DNA of 64,000 nt from JBMOKU01 sp049324315 (GTDB lineage: Bacteria; Bacillota; Clostridia; Peptostreptococcales; Thermotaleaceae): positions 143,384-207,383 of the forward strand of contig JBMOKU010000055.1 in assembly GCA_049324315.1 (NCBI GenBank). Reading direction: 5' to 3'. The notes under the pieces were generated by a model. It was not told where the DNA came from. It saw nothing but the letters and a program-made list of their open reading frames with translations, and searched no databases. The translations under genes and the position numbers were made by a program. Position 1 is the first letter of the stretch. Each line of letters opens with the position of its first letter. This document shows, in pieces, positions 42,623 through 51,156 of this stretch.

Positions 42623-42937
42623 TTAATACTTGTTTGAATCACTGCGGTTAATCTGCAGGCAGTGTTTATGGTTATGACTGTCCATAATACACCAATTCAG
42701 GTAATTCCCATACTTCTTTATGTATAGGCGACCTCCCTTGCCACCCATATCCAAGCCCAAATAATATTGGATTGCTCCGGTAGGACATTCCTTTAGACAT
42801 GCGGTGCATCCCCAGCACTCCTTTGGATATTTCATAAATGCTTCACCGTTTTCCTTAGTGTAAATCAGGTTGCCGGGACATATATCAGCACATTTCCCAC
42901 AAGAGATACATTTAGACCCGTCAATTCGTATGCTCAT
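42623..42937 (-). CDS. aprB: APS reductase beta subunit-like ferredoxin
   Basis: A protein of about 104 residues with two [4Fe-4S] motifs, CISCGKCADICPGN at about 10-23 and CWGCTACLKECPTG at about 41-54, then a C-terminal tail (GLDMGGKGGRLYIKKYGNYLNW) typical of AprB. It passes electrons to the FAD of AprA. The ATG at 42937 lies behind AGGAAGGG; the ATG at 42946 is too close to that site. It overlaps the aprA stop by 17 bases, which supports a one-to-one complex. Confidence 0.87.
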   Translation of the reverse strand: MSIRIDGSKCISCGKCADICPGNLIYTKENGEAFMKYPKECWGCTACLKECPTGAIQYYLGLDMGGKGGRLYIKKYGNYLNWCIMDSHNHKHCLQINRSDSNKY

Positions 42938-44615
42938 AACGTTCATCCCTTCCTATCAGATCCCTATAGAATGTTTCAACCTGGTGATTCTTATAGACAG
43001 AATTTACATATTTCTTCCAGTTCTTATTGTCCTTTTCTTGAAAATCACCATTTTCCTGATAGCACTTCCATCTTGTTTCTTTCCTTGCCCTGAGATGTTG
43101 AATCAACACCTTGCAAACATATAGACGATCAATCACCTCAAGTATAAACAGCAGCTCATGAAAATTGTTTGCCTTGAGTCCGTTACTTAGTTCCAGCAGT
43201 TCGTCGATACGTTTTGCAGCGATGATAAGCTTCTCCTCATTGTACCGATAACCGGCGGAAATTCCTCCGCCATACTGATCCATGACCTTTTGCATGGCCA
43301 TCTCAATCTCCTCATAATTGTACAATCCATCGGGATTTTGAAAGAAATGTTGGATATATTCAATCCGCTTGTTCATCTCGTCTTCATCTAATTTATCCAG
43401 TTTATTTAGTTTAGTAGATACATCTTTAATCACTGCCAAAGCTGCCATTTCACCTTCCGCCATGCAGCCGGTTACATACTTTTTGGGACTTCCTCCTGCC
43501 ACATCGCCAGCAGCATAAAGCCCTTTTAAAGTAGTCCTCCTGTCTTGGTCAATCCAATAGCCGCTGGCCGTATGGCCACCTACAATATAGGGCTCTGTTC
43601 CTTCAATTTCAATATTCTCTTGGGACGGTCCCGTATTTCTCTCCAACCACTTTAAGGTCTGCGCTGGCGCCATATTTAGATATGCCTTGAAGATATCTTT
43701 TTCCTCTTCTTCTGAAATGCCTTTGGTTTTTAGAAAGCAAGGACCATTACCTTTTTGATTTTCCATAACAGTGGCATATAATCTCATGGGTGTGGTTGGC
43801 TTTCCATATTTCTCAACATAGGTTTCTCCCTTACTGTTGATTTGTTCCGCTTCAATCCCTTGGGCCACGGTCCCTGTAGGGGCAATGGTATCCTTGCAGC
43901 GCAAAGCGATAAATCGCATCTCAAAGGTTGTCATTTCAGCACCTGCCCGAATTCCCATGGCATAACCGGCACCTGTGTTAAAGGGACTGTACCACATCTT
44001 GTGCCTTGAAAATTCAGGATTATTTGGCTTGTATAATCCTGCTGCCCCTCCTGTGGTACAAATGACAGTCTTTGCATAGATGATGTAAACCGTATCCTCT
44101 TCCAAGGAGAAACCAATGGCTCCGATAACCTTATCCCCTTTTTTTAGATAATCCACAATATTAAGACGATTCATGACGGTAATCCTATCCTGTTTCATGA
44201 CTGCCTGGGCAATAATCGGTTTGATGTTTTCTCCATTAATTTTGATGCTTCTTTTTCCCCGCAGTACATAGTTCCCTTCATCATCCTTCAGTATGGGCAG
44301 ACCAAGAGACTCCAACCTTTCCACCGCCTTGTTCAACCTTTTGGCAATGCTGTACACCAAATCTTCACGAATAACATCCTCTGAATCTTTTTTCACATAT
44401 TCTAAAAAAGATTCCGGTGTTTCTCCTTTTCCGATATATGCATTTAAGGCGTTTACACCGGCTGCCAAGCATCCGCTCCTTTTGATATTTGCCTTTTCAG
44501 CGATGACAACATGCAAATCGGAATTTTCCACAATGGTTAATGCAGAGAAACATCCCGCCGTTCCTCCTCCGATCACAAGCGCGTCTGTCTCAATTGTCTT
44601 TACACTTAGCTTCAT
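42921..44615 (-). CDS. aprA: Adenylylsulfate reductase alpha subunit, assimilatory clostridial type
   Basis: The 564-residue flavoprotein reduces APS to sulfite and AMP. It has the FAD-binding GGGTAGCFSAL at about 14-24, a middle ICTTGGAAGLY segment, and the second FAD block ASGYWIDQDRR...GLYAAGDVAGG near 360-385. It is shorter than the dissimilatory AprA of sulfate-respiring bacteria (about 650), as in the assimilatory form of clostridia. The start at ATG 44615 follows AAAGGAGGTG; the upstream codons of the open frame overlap cysC. Because this enzyme uses APS, a PAPS reductase is not needed. Other fumarate-reductase-like flavoproteins are excluded by the AprB partner and operon. Confidence 0.88.
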   Translation of the reverse strand: MKLSVKTIETDALVIGGGTAGCFSALTIVENSDLHVVIAEKANIKRSGCLAAGVNALNAYIGKGETPESFLEYVKKDSEDVIREDLVYSIAKRLNKAVERLESLGLPILKDDEGNYVLRGKRSIKINGENIKPIIAQAVMKQDRITVMNRLNIVDYLKKGDKVIGAIGFSLEEDTVYIIYAKTVICTTGGAAGLYKPNNPEFSRHKMWYSPFNTGAGYAMGIRAGAEMTTFEMRFIALRCKDTIAPTGTVAQGIEAEQINSKGETYVEKYGKPTTPMRLYATVMENQKGNGPCFLKTKGISEEEEKDIFKAYLNMAPAQTLKWLERNTGPSQENIEIEGTEPYIVGGHTASGYWIDQDRRTTLKGLYAAGDVAGGSPKKYVTGCMAEGEMAALAVIKDVSTKLNKLDKLDEDEMNKRIEYIQHFFQNPDGLYNYEEIEMAMQKVMDQYGGGISAGYRYNEEKLIIAAKRIDELLELSNGLKANNFHELLFILEVIDRLYVCKVLIQHLRARKETRWKCYQENGDFQEKDNKNWKKYVNSVYKNHQVETFYRDLIGRDERYEHTN

Positions 44616-44629
44616 GCTTGGCACCTCCT

Positions 44630-45241
44630 TTACGCAGTCCATATAAATCCCTGTTTCTCGAGAAATCCAATAATTTCATCCGCACAATCCTCTATCTGCT
44701 GTATATCCGTACGAATGGTTATCTCCGGGTTCTCAGGTCTTTCGTAGGGAGAATGGATCCCCGTGAAATCTGCAATATTTCCCTCTCTTGCCTTTTTGTA
44801 TAGGCCTTTAGGGTCCCTTTTTTCACATTCCTCCATAGGACAGTCCACGAAAACCTCGACAAAACGATCACCCAGCAAATTTCTAACGCTGTTCCGATCT
44901 TCCTGAAAAGGAGATATGAAAGCCGTAATGGTAATCAATCCGGCATCCACAAACAATCTTCCTACTTCACCGATCCGCCTGATATTTTCCTTTCTGCTTT
45001 TGGCATCAAAACCCAAATCTCCGTTTAATCCATGGCGTATGTTGTCTCCATCTAATAAATAGGTTACTCTTTTTCGTTGTACCAATTTTTTCTCTAAAGC
45101 ATTGGCAACCGTTGATTTTCCTGAACCAGACAAGCCCGTAAACCACAACAGAACGCCCTTCTGCCCCAGCAGGGCTTCCCGGTCTTGCCTTCTAATCTCG
45201 CTGTGATGCCAAACAATATTCTCTGATTTATTCTTTTCCAT
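44630..45241 (-). CDS. cysC: Adenylylsulfate (APS) kinase
   Basis: The 203-residue kinase phosphorylates APS to PAPS. All functional motifs are intact: Walker A GLSGSGKST near 33-41, LDGDNIRHGLN near 61, RRIGEVGRLFVDAGL near 85 and ITAFISPFQEDR near 100. It therefore contrasts with the altered kinase domain at the end of CysN in the same operon. Its product is not the substrate of the AprAB enzyme, so PAPS may serve another purpose or be a side branch. It is 12 bases from the permease gene upstream. Confidence 0.93.
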   Translation of the reverse strand: MEKNKSENIVWHHSEIRRQDREALLGQKGVLLWFTGLSGSGKSTVANALEKKLVQRKRVTYLLDGDNIRHGLNGDLGFDAKSRKENIRRIGEVGRLFVDAGLITITAFISPFQEDRNSVRNLLGDRFVEVFVDCPMEECEKRDPKGLYKKAREGNIADFTGIHSPYERPENPEITIRTDIQQIEDCADEIIGFLEKQGFIWTA

Positions 45242-45253
45242 ACGTATACCCTC

Positions 45254-46684
45254 CTAATAAATACCAAGGATCGGCCAATAGAAAGCAGCAGCAGCAATGA
45301 TAATGATAATGGATAGGATATTCAGCACAAATCCTATTCTTAATGCCTCCCTGGCCTTAATATAACCGGAAGAAAATGCTATGGCATTGGGCGGTGAACT
45401 CATGGGGAACATAAAAGCCAGCCCCGATGGCAGAGCCACCAAATACACGGCAAGCTTCGACGGCAGCCCCAAGACAGCAGCTACTTTGATAACCACCGGA
45501 AGTAGAATCACCACCACCGCTGCATTGGAAACACCTTCCGTAAGGAAAACACTCATGGTAAATACCGCTATCATGAAGATAAGGGGCGTGAAGGGGATCC
45601 CCGAAATATATCTTTCAGATATAAAATTCAACAAGCCCGTTTCTTCAAGGGCTTTTCCCATAGCAATAGCTCCCCCGTACATGAGAATAGCTCCCCAATT
45701 TATTTCTCTTCTTGCATCTTCCCAACTGACAACATTTAATACAAAAAAGAGAGCTGCGCTAATCAATGCGATATTTGAGATTCCAAACCGATCACCTTGA
45801 AAAATCCACATATAGATGGTACCTATCAGTATCAGCAGTGCTTTTATTTCACGGAACTGTATTTTGTTCATCCGCTGTCTGTTATCCAAAAACATCTCCC
45901 TTAGAACTTCTGTGTCCCGTGAAGATAAATCTACTTTTTTCTTCAGATATATAGCTGTAAACAGCATAATAAGATACACAGGGGGAGCAACAGCAATCAT
46001 CCATTCTAAAAAACCGATGCTTTGCCCCGTGGTTTGCTCCAAAATTCCTATGGCCAGGGGATTTCTGGCTCCTCCCAGAAAAGTCACCACACCGCCCAAT
46101 ACACTACCCCAGGCTAGGGCAAAAAACATGTATTTGCCTAATATAGAGTCATAGCTTAGCTCTAATCTTTTCGTTATAGATACCAGTATGGGAAAGAGCA
46201 TGGCTGCCACAGCATGCTCCGGCATTACATGGGATAAAAAAGCAGCCAAAAAGAATATTGATAAAACCAATCGATAGGGTTTATCTCCAAATTTTGATAA
46301 GACAAAATAGGCTATTCTTTTATTAAGTCCTGACGCTGAAATCCCAGCCGATATCATGAACGCTCCGATGATGAAAAATAATGCCTTATTACCGAAGAAG
46401 GAATATATTTTTTCCCCCTCCAGCACATTGAAGGTCGATAACAATCCCATAACCATCAAGCTTGTTATGGCAAGGGGGATGATATTGGTTATCCAAAGAA
46501 AGTTAGCAAAGAAGAAAATAACCATGGCTTGATAGGCTTGGATAGACATACCATCCGGTATATCTTTATTAAAAATGAAGTAAAAAAAAATCATAAATGA
46601 AAACAGCATCAGAAACGCATTTTTATACTCAAGTAAAAAGAGGGTCCACAGGGGTCTTCTATCAATATAAAAATCCTTCTTCAT
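45254..46684 (-). CDS. SLC13/DASS-family anion permease, probable sulfate transporter
   Basis: The 476-residue protein has eleven to thirteen membrane helices. It belongs to the divalent anion:sodium symporter group (SLC13, CitT, SdcS). Characteristic segments are the PEHAVAAMLFPI stretch near 155, the GGARNPLAIGI loop near 205 and the SSPPNAIAFSSGYI C-terminal signature near 435. Members carry di- and tricarboxylates or sulfate. Its place between cysC and the unknown 208-residue protein in the sulfate operon argues for sulfate, replacing the usual CysTWA or CysP. No other transporter is in the operon. Substrate is inferred from context. Confidence 0.88.
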   Translation of the reverse strand: MKKDFYIDRRPLWTLFLLEYKNAFLMLFSFMIFFYFIFNKDIPDGMSIQAYQAMVIFFFANFLWITNIIPLAITSLMVMGLLSTFNVLEGEKIYSFFGNKALFFIIGAFMISAGISASGLNKRIAYFVLSKFGDKPYRLVLSIFFLAAFLSHVMPEHAVAAMLFPILVSITKRLELSYDSILGKYMFFALAWGSVLGGVVTFLGGARNPLAIGILEQTTGQSIGFLEWMIAVAPPVYLIMLFTAIYLKKKVDLSSRDTEVLREMFLDNRQRMNKIQFREIKALLILIGTIYMWIFQGDRFGISNIALISAALFFVLNVVSWEDARREINWGAILMYGGAIAMGKALEETGLLNFISERYISGIPFTPLIFMIAVFTMSVFLTEGVSNAAVVVILLPVVIKVAAVLGLPSKLAVYLVALPSGLAFMFPMSSPPNAIAFSSGYIKAREALRIGFVLNILSIIIIIAAAAFYWPILGIY

Positions 46685-46696
46685 ACACCGTACCCC

Positions 46697-47323
46697 CTAT
46701 AATCCGCTGGAATGGAATGAGTCGTCTACACTTTTAATCATCAATTTCTGTCTGAGGTTAATGGCTTCCAGTAACATTTTTATTTTCAATCTGTCTTTTA
46801 GGGTAACCGTCCACGCCCCTTGCTCCAATGCCGGAATATACTTCAACAAATTCGATGAGATCCGTTGAAAATATGGATGGGTTTTAATAAATTCAATGAA
46901 ATCTTCATGTTGACCGGAAAGCACTGGTATTACTTTCCTCTTCAATAATCCTTCTATCATGTCTTTGTCTTCGGGACACTTGGCAAAAACCGAACCACCA
47001 TAAAACAATTCTGCTGCATAGCCCATGATCTGAAATTGCTCTAATCCATCATGGTTTGTAAGTCCATGGAAATATACTCCGTGTATCCCGGATGAAAAAT
47101 ATTCTTCGATGATGTTGGTATTCCGGGGAATATCCGCTTTTATCAAAATAAAGATGTCATAATATTTTTTGATGGTTTCAATGATTCCTTTTCTTTCCAA
47201 GTTTGACATCTCCACTGGGAATTCCAGGGTTACATATCTTTGCTCCTGTTTCACAATATCTATTTCGATACCATCTAATATAGCTTCCATCGGGGTCTTT
47301 CTGTCTACCTGGAATATATTCAT
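46697..47323 (-). CDS. Unknown protein of the sulfate-assimilation operon
   Basis: This 208-residue soluble protein belongs to no family I recognise. Parts look like beta-alpha units of a TIM barrel: RYVTLEFPVEM, KYYDIFILIKADI, SGIHGVYFHGLTN, IMGYAAELFYGGSVFAKC and KVIPVLSGQHEDF follow at regular intervals, as in the second half of radical SAM or dihydropteroate-like barrels, but no CX3CX2C or other cofactor motif is present. The ATG has GGGGTGAC upstream. It lies 12 bases from the permease gene and directly after the MetY-like remnant. Cotranscription suggests a role in sulfate handling, but nothing more can be said. Confidence 0.75.
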   Translation of the reverse strand: MNIFQVDRKTPMEAILDGIEIDIVKQEQRYVTLEFPVEMSNLERKGIIETIKKYYDIFILIKADIPRNTNIIEEYFSSGIHGVYFHGLTNHDGLEQFQIMGYAAELFYGGSVFAKCPEDKDMIEGLLKRKVIPVLSGQHEDFIEFIKTHPYFQRISSNLLKYIPALEQGAWTVTLKDRLKIKMLLEAINLRQKLMIKSVDDSFHSSGL

Positions 47324-47334
47324 ACAGTCACCCC

Positions 47335-47466
47335 CTATCGTTCTGCCTGCCCCCGCTCTACATCCTCCAGTATATCTGCCGGATCTTCAATCCTCACCGA
47401 TATCCTCACAATATCTTCATATACGCCCATCTGCGCTTTCTCTTCCATGGAATTAAAATAGTACAT
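47335..47466 (-). pseudogene. 3-prime remnant of a PLP-dependent O-acetylhomoserine sulfhydrylase/cystathionine synthase-like gene
   Basis: A 43-codon minus-strand frame ends shortly before the unknown protein. It contains YEDIVRISVRIEDPADILED, very like the conserved end of Cys/Met-metabolism PLP enzymes (LIRLSVGIED, then DLIADLEQAL). No ribosome site precedes its ATG, and nothing upstream up to the cysK stop continues the similarity. It is therefore best seen as the last tenth of a deleted metY or metB-type gene. Alternatively it is a real micro-ORF. Clostridial sulfate clusters often include such an enzyme, which supports the remnant view. Confidence 0.55.
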
Positions 47467-47510
47467 GTATATTGTATTCTTTTAAATTTTTAAATAGATT
47501 GTATGTCTCC

Positions 47511-48425
47511 CTATTCATCAAATAATGTGGTCGAAAGATATCTTTCTCCGGTATCCGGCGCTATGGTCAATACTTTCTTCCCTTTTCCTATTTTCTTTGC
47601 CACCTGCATGGCTCCAAAAACAGCAGCTCCGGATGAAATTCCTGCTAATATGCCCTCCATATAGGCCAGCTTTCGTGCCGTTTCAAATGCCTCATCATTT
47701 CTAACACGAATAATTTCATCGTAGATAGACACATTAAGTACATCCGGTATAAAGCCTGCCCCAATTCCTTGGATCATATGGGGTCCGGCACTTCTGCCTG
47801 ATAGAACGGCAGAAGCATCAGGCTCTACGGCATAAACCGTCAGGCCTTTTACATGCTGCTTCAATATTCCACTGACCCCGGTAATGGTACCACCAGTCCC
47901 TACACCTAGTACCAATGCATCTAGATCTGTTCCAAAATCCGCAATAATTTCTTGGGCAGTTGTTTTGCTGTGGGTTTCCGGATTAGCAGGATTTTCAAAC
48001 TGTTGGAGCATGAAATATCCCTTTTGCTCTACAAGCTCGATGGCTCTTTCAATGGCTCCGATCATTCCCAACGGTGCCTTTGTCAGTTCCAGCTTAGCGC
48101 CATAGGCTTTTAACAGCTTCCTTCTTTCAAGAGACATGGATTCCGGCATAGTCAGTACCAGTTGGTAACCCTTGGCCGCCGCTGCCAATGCCAGACCTAT
48201 GCCCGTATTGCCGCTTGTAGGCTCGATCAATGTATCTCCAGGCTTAATCAATCCCTTTTTCTCGGCGTCCTCGATCATGTTATAGGCAATCCTGTCTTTT
48301 ACAGAGCCGCCGGGATTAAACATCTCCAGTTTGACATATACATCTCCCATATCTTCGTCTACCATATTGTTCAGTTTGACAACCGGGGTATTTCCTATGG
48401 TTTGAAGAATATTTTCATAAACCAT
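47511..48425 (-). CDS. cysK: Cysteine synthase (O-acetylserine sulfhydrylase)
   Basis: The 304-residue PLP enzyme makes cysteine from O-acetylserine and sulfide. The PLP Lys is in NPGGSVKDRIAY near 45; the substrate loop PTSGNTGIGLA near 70, GTGGTITG near 177 and the terminal PDTGERYLST are all standard. It is the sulfide sink of the operon. Whether it uses free sulfide or a protein thiocarboxylate (as Mycobacterium CysM does with CysO) cannot be read from motifs; the presence of a ThiS-like carrier and JAMM protease in the same operon makes this a real question. Confidence 0.93.
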   Translation of the reverse strand: MVYENILQTIGNTPVVKLNNMVDEDMGDVYVKLEMFNPGGSVKDRIAYNMIEDAEKKGLIKPGDTLIEPTSGNTGIGLALAAAAKGYQLVLTMPESMSLERRKLLKAYGAKLELTKAPLGMIGAIERAIELVEQKGYFMLQQFENPANPETHSKTTAQEIIADFGTDLDALVLGVGTGGTITGVSGILKQHVKGLTVYAVEPDASAVLSGRSAGPHMIQGIGAGFIPDVLNVSIYDEIIRVRNDEAFETARKLAYMEGILAGISSGAAVFGAMQVAKKIGKGKKVLTIAPDTGERYLSTTLFDE

Positions 48426-48436
48426 ACCGTTCCCTC

Positions 48437-50728
48437 CTATTTCTTTTTAACTACTAACAAATTAAATCCGTCGTAATTGGTATCGATCGTTAGTATTTCA
48501 TGTCCTTCAGCTTCTAAACTTGCAGGTACATTCTTGATGGGTTCACCGTCATCTAAATAGAATCCCATATGATTGCCGGAAGAAATTTTGGATAGTGCAA
48601 CCTTTGCCTTTACAAAATTAATAGGACATTTCACACCTCTCAGGCTGACAATCTCCAAGTCCGGTGTTTCCTGATGCTTTTCATCCTCCTGGCTTTCTTT
48701 CGGGGCTTCCTTTGCCAGCGTAATCTCCAGCTGCGGACTCAATGTTTCATACAAAAGTGTTACTCTAGAAACTAGGTATTCGATTTTCTCAAGATGCTGC
48801 GCCAAATCCTTTACATCACCCAGTCGATAATCCAATAGTGTATCTATTAACCCCTTTGTCTCAACCGCTACATATCCTGTTTCAACAAAGTGTTGGATAA
48901 AGTTTTCAAATATCACACGCTCTTTTGCTGTATCAATCCCTTTGAGAATCAACAGGGCCCTTGCTGCGGCAACACTTGCCTGATACAGTTTCATCGAGTC
49001 CTTTGTGCCCTCATATTCCTTTGTGTACGCCTGGGCATTTGAAATATCCATTCGTATCACATCCAAAACTCCTGCACTACATTCCCCAGGTCCTCTTCCC
49101 TTTAAAGAAAATTTGTCTGTAGAGCCGAAATCATAATATAAGTCTGGATTTTCACCTGCACTTTCGATTTGGATAAACTGCTTTATCAAATTCTTAATAG
49201 CTTCCCTTTTGCTCTTTAAAAAGGCTTGGAAATCCTTATTCTCTGACTGATGCTTCATCAATGCCAGTTCATACAGAAATTCAGGCACTTTTTTAGCCGG
49301 AAGGTCTCCAAACGCTTCTCCAAGAACGGTCTTCCCTGCTTCCAAGTTTCCACCAAAATGCAGGGTATACATTGGCACCAGACCGTCTTCCACGCGCTTT
49401 GCCTTTCCTGACAGCCCGATCAAGCCTTTCTGGTGCTGTCCACAGGAATTAGGGCATCCCGAAATGTAAATAGGAGGCATTTCCCGTTTAATAGCTGAAT
49501 CCACATGCTCAAATCTCTTCCTAACAGCTGATAAGAGATTTTGAGAAAGGCAAAGTCCCAACTTACACGTGGCAGCACCTGCGCAGGCGATGGAATTGTC
49601 GATTTCAAAAGGAGACACAAAGTCGGATATAACATCTAACAGGTTCTGAACGTCCTCTCCCTTTACATCCCGAAGGAAGAATCCCTGTGTATTGGATACA
49701 CGGAGGGAAATCTCATAATCTAACCCTTCAATAAACCCTATCATACGATTAAGATTTTCTGTATGGAGATTCCCGTTTTCAGGATGAATATAAACTGAAT
49801 ATAAGCCTTTTTCCTTCTGGGAATACACCAGTGGATGCTTTGGGGATATCTCTTGCCCCTGATGTCTCTGATTCGACCCACCCGCTGTAAATAATTCCAG
49901 ATTTTTTTCTTCCTTAACTTTTTCAACAAGCTGTCTATATCGGTTGATAAATGCTTCTTTACCCAGTCTGTATAGGATGAATCGGATACGGGCCCTGTTT
50001 TTGTTGGTGCGATCTCCTTCTAAATCAAAAATCTCCTTCATCGCTTGAACGTAGTAAAGCGTTTGGTTCGCAGGAATAAAGTCCTCCAGTTTCACGGCAA
50101 TATTCGAGCTATTCCCTAAACCCCCGGCACCATAAACCTCAAAGCCTTTGATTCCATCGGAGATTTTAGCAATAAAGCCTAAATCTGCAATGGTGGCGTT
50201 TCCGGTATCCTGGGTTGTATTGGAAAAGCTAATCTTAAACTTTCGCGGTAGGTTAAACACGGTAGGATCCCCCAATAAATATTGAGTCGTCGCTACTGCA
50301 TAGGGTGTCACGTCAAAAACCTCGTCTAAAGCAGTCCCAGCCAGAGGAGAACATCCTATATTTCGTGCTGTATTTCCTCCAGTCCCCTTGGTAATAATGC
50401 CAACCTCTAAAAGCGCATCCATAATGTTCGCTGTATTCTCTAGGGTGACCCTATGGAATTGTATATCCTGTCTCGTTGTAAAATGTATATACCGGTTACC
50501 ATACTTCTCAGCCAGTTCACTGATCTCTTTTAATTGTCCGATAGTAATAATCCCTGACGGAATTCTTGTCCTGACCATATAAGTACCATCTTCTCTTTGT
50601 TCATAAACGCCCATTGCTACGCGATAGGGTTTGAATCGCTGAGGTTCAATATTACCTGCTATGAACGCTGTTACTTTATGTCTATAGTTTTGAATATCCT
50701 TAATAATTTCTGCTGGTATCTCAATCAC
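48437..50728 (-). CDS. Siroheme sulfite/nitrite reductase fused to a C-terminal TusA domain
   Basis: The 763-residue protein reduces sulfite to sulfide (six electrons). Two ferrodoxin-like/siroheme half repeats are seen, with TRIPSGIITIGQL and TTRQDIQFH binding the siroheme acids in the first half. The coupled [4Fe-4S]-siroheme cysteines are CAGAATC near 395 and CPNSC near 435. After a linker of about 140 residues, residues 690-763 form a TusA/SirA sulfur-relay domain with the active Cys in GVKCPINFVKAK. The fusion suggests that the sulfur leaves as a persulfide. It overlaps the JAMM gene by 8 bases. A nitrite reductase role is possible for the core, but the operon is fully sulfur-related. 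Confidence 0.9.
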   Translation of the reverse strand: MIEIPAEIIKDIQNYRHKVTAFIAGNIEPQRFKPYRVAMGVYEQREDGTYMVRTRIPSGIITIGQLKEISELAEKYGNRYIHFTTRQDIQFHRVTLENTANIMDALLEVGIITKGTGGNTARNIGCSPLAGTALDEVFDVTPYAVATTQYLLGDPTVFNLPRKFKISFSNTTQDTGNATIADLGFIAKISDGIKGFEVYGAGGLGNSSNIAVKLEDFIPANQTLYYVQAMKEIFDLEGDRTNKNRARIRFILYRLGKEAFINRYRQLVEKVKEEKNLELFTAGGSNQRHQGQEISPKHPLVYSQKEKGLYSVYIHPENGNLHTENLNRMIGFIEGLDYEISLRVSNTQGFFLRDVKGEDVQNLLDVISDFVSPFEIDNSIACAGAATCKLGLCLSQNLLSAVRKRFEHVDSAIKREMPPIYISGCPNSCGQHQKGLIGLSGKAKRVEDGLVPMYTLHFGGNLEAGKTVLGEAFGDLPAKKVPEFLYELALMKHQSENKDFQAFLKSKREAIKNLIKQFIQIESAGENPDLYYDFGSTDKFSLKGRGPGECSAGVLDVIRMDISNAQAYTKEYEGTKDSMKLYQASVAAARALLILKGIDTAKERVIFENFIQHFVETGYVAVETKGLIDTLLDYRLGDVKDLAQHLEKIEYLVSRVTLLYETLSPQLEITLAKEAPKESQEDEKHQETPDLEIVSLRGVKCPINFVKAKVALSKISSGNHMGFYLDDGEPIKNVPASLEAEGHEILTIDTNYDGFNLLVVKKK

Positions 50729-51152
50729 TGGTTTCCCTCCCTTGAAAAGTCCAATCCAATTTCACCACGTCTTTATGATCAATAATTTTAAAAAAGTTCA
50801 AAGTCGGTTCTTCGTCCATCAAGGATATAATTCCATATATCATGCCAGCGTCAAAAGCTAGACGCTTATCCTCTTCCGATGGCCGTGAGGGTGTATATGG
50901 GTGGGAATGATAATTTCCGGTCAGTATATACCCCTCTGCTCTCATTTTTTTCATTGCGGCAAACTGTTCCTTAGGATCCATGGTAAAATGCTGGCTGCTT
51001 TGGTCCGTATTCCGCATGGAATAAATATCCTTGATTTCAATTTCATCCTCAGATAGGATACCGGCAAGAAGTCCGCAGCACTCGTTGGGAAACTCTTTCT
51101 CTGCCTGCTCTATCATCTGCCGGTAATGCTGCTTTGAAATCCTCACCATCAT
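50721..51152 (-). CDS. JAMM/MPN (M67) metalloprotease, probable sulfur-carrier processing enzyme
   Basis: The 143-residue protein is a bare JAMM domain. The zinc and catalytic residues are all there: Glu in FPNECCGLLAG near 22, and the HSHP...SEED block near 82-95 with both His, the Ser and the Asp. Family members cut isopeptide or peptide bonds after a diglycine. In Mycobacterium (Mec) the enzyme frees cysteine from CysO, and in Wolinella (HcyD) it removes C-terminal residues from the HcyS carrier. Here the ThiS-like protein of the same operon ends GGGALEF, so trimming ALEF to expose Gly-Gly is the likely task. It overlaps the sulfite reductase gene by 8 bases. Confidence 0.88.
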   Translation of the reverse strand: MMVRISKQHYRQMIEQAEKEFPNECCGLLAGILSEDEIEIKDIYSMRNTDQSSQHFTMDPKEQFAAMKKMRAEGYILTGNYHSHPYTPSRPSEEDKRLAFDAGMIYGIISLMDEEPTLNFFKIIDHKDVVKLDWTFQGRETSD

Positions 51153-51156
51153 ACTA

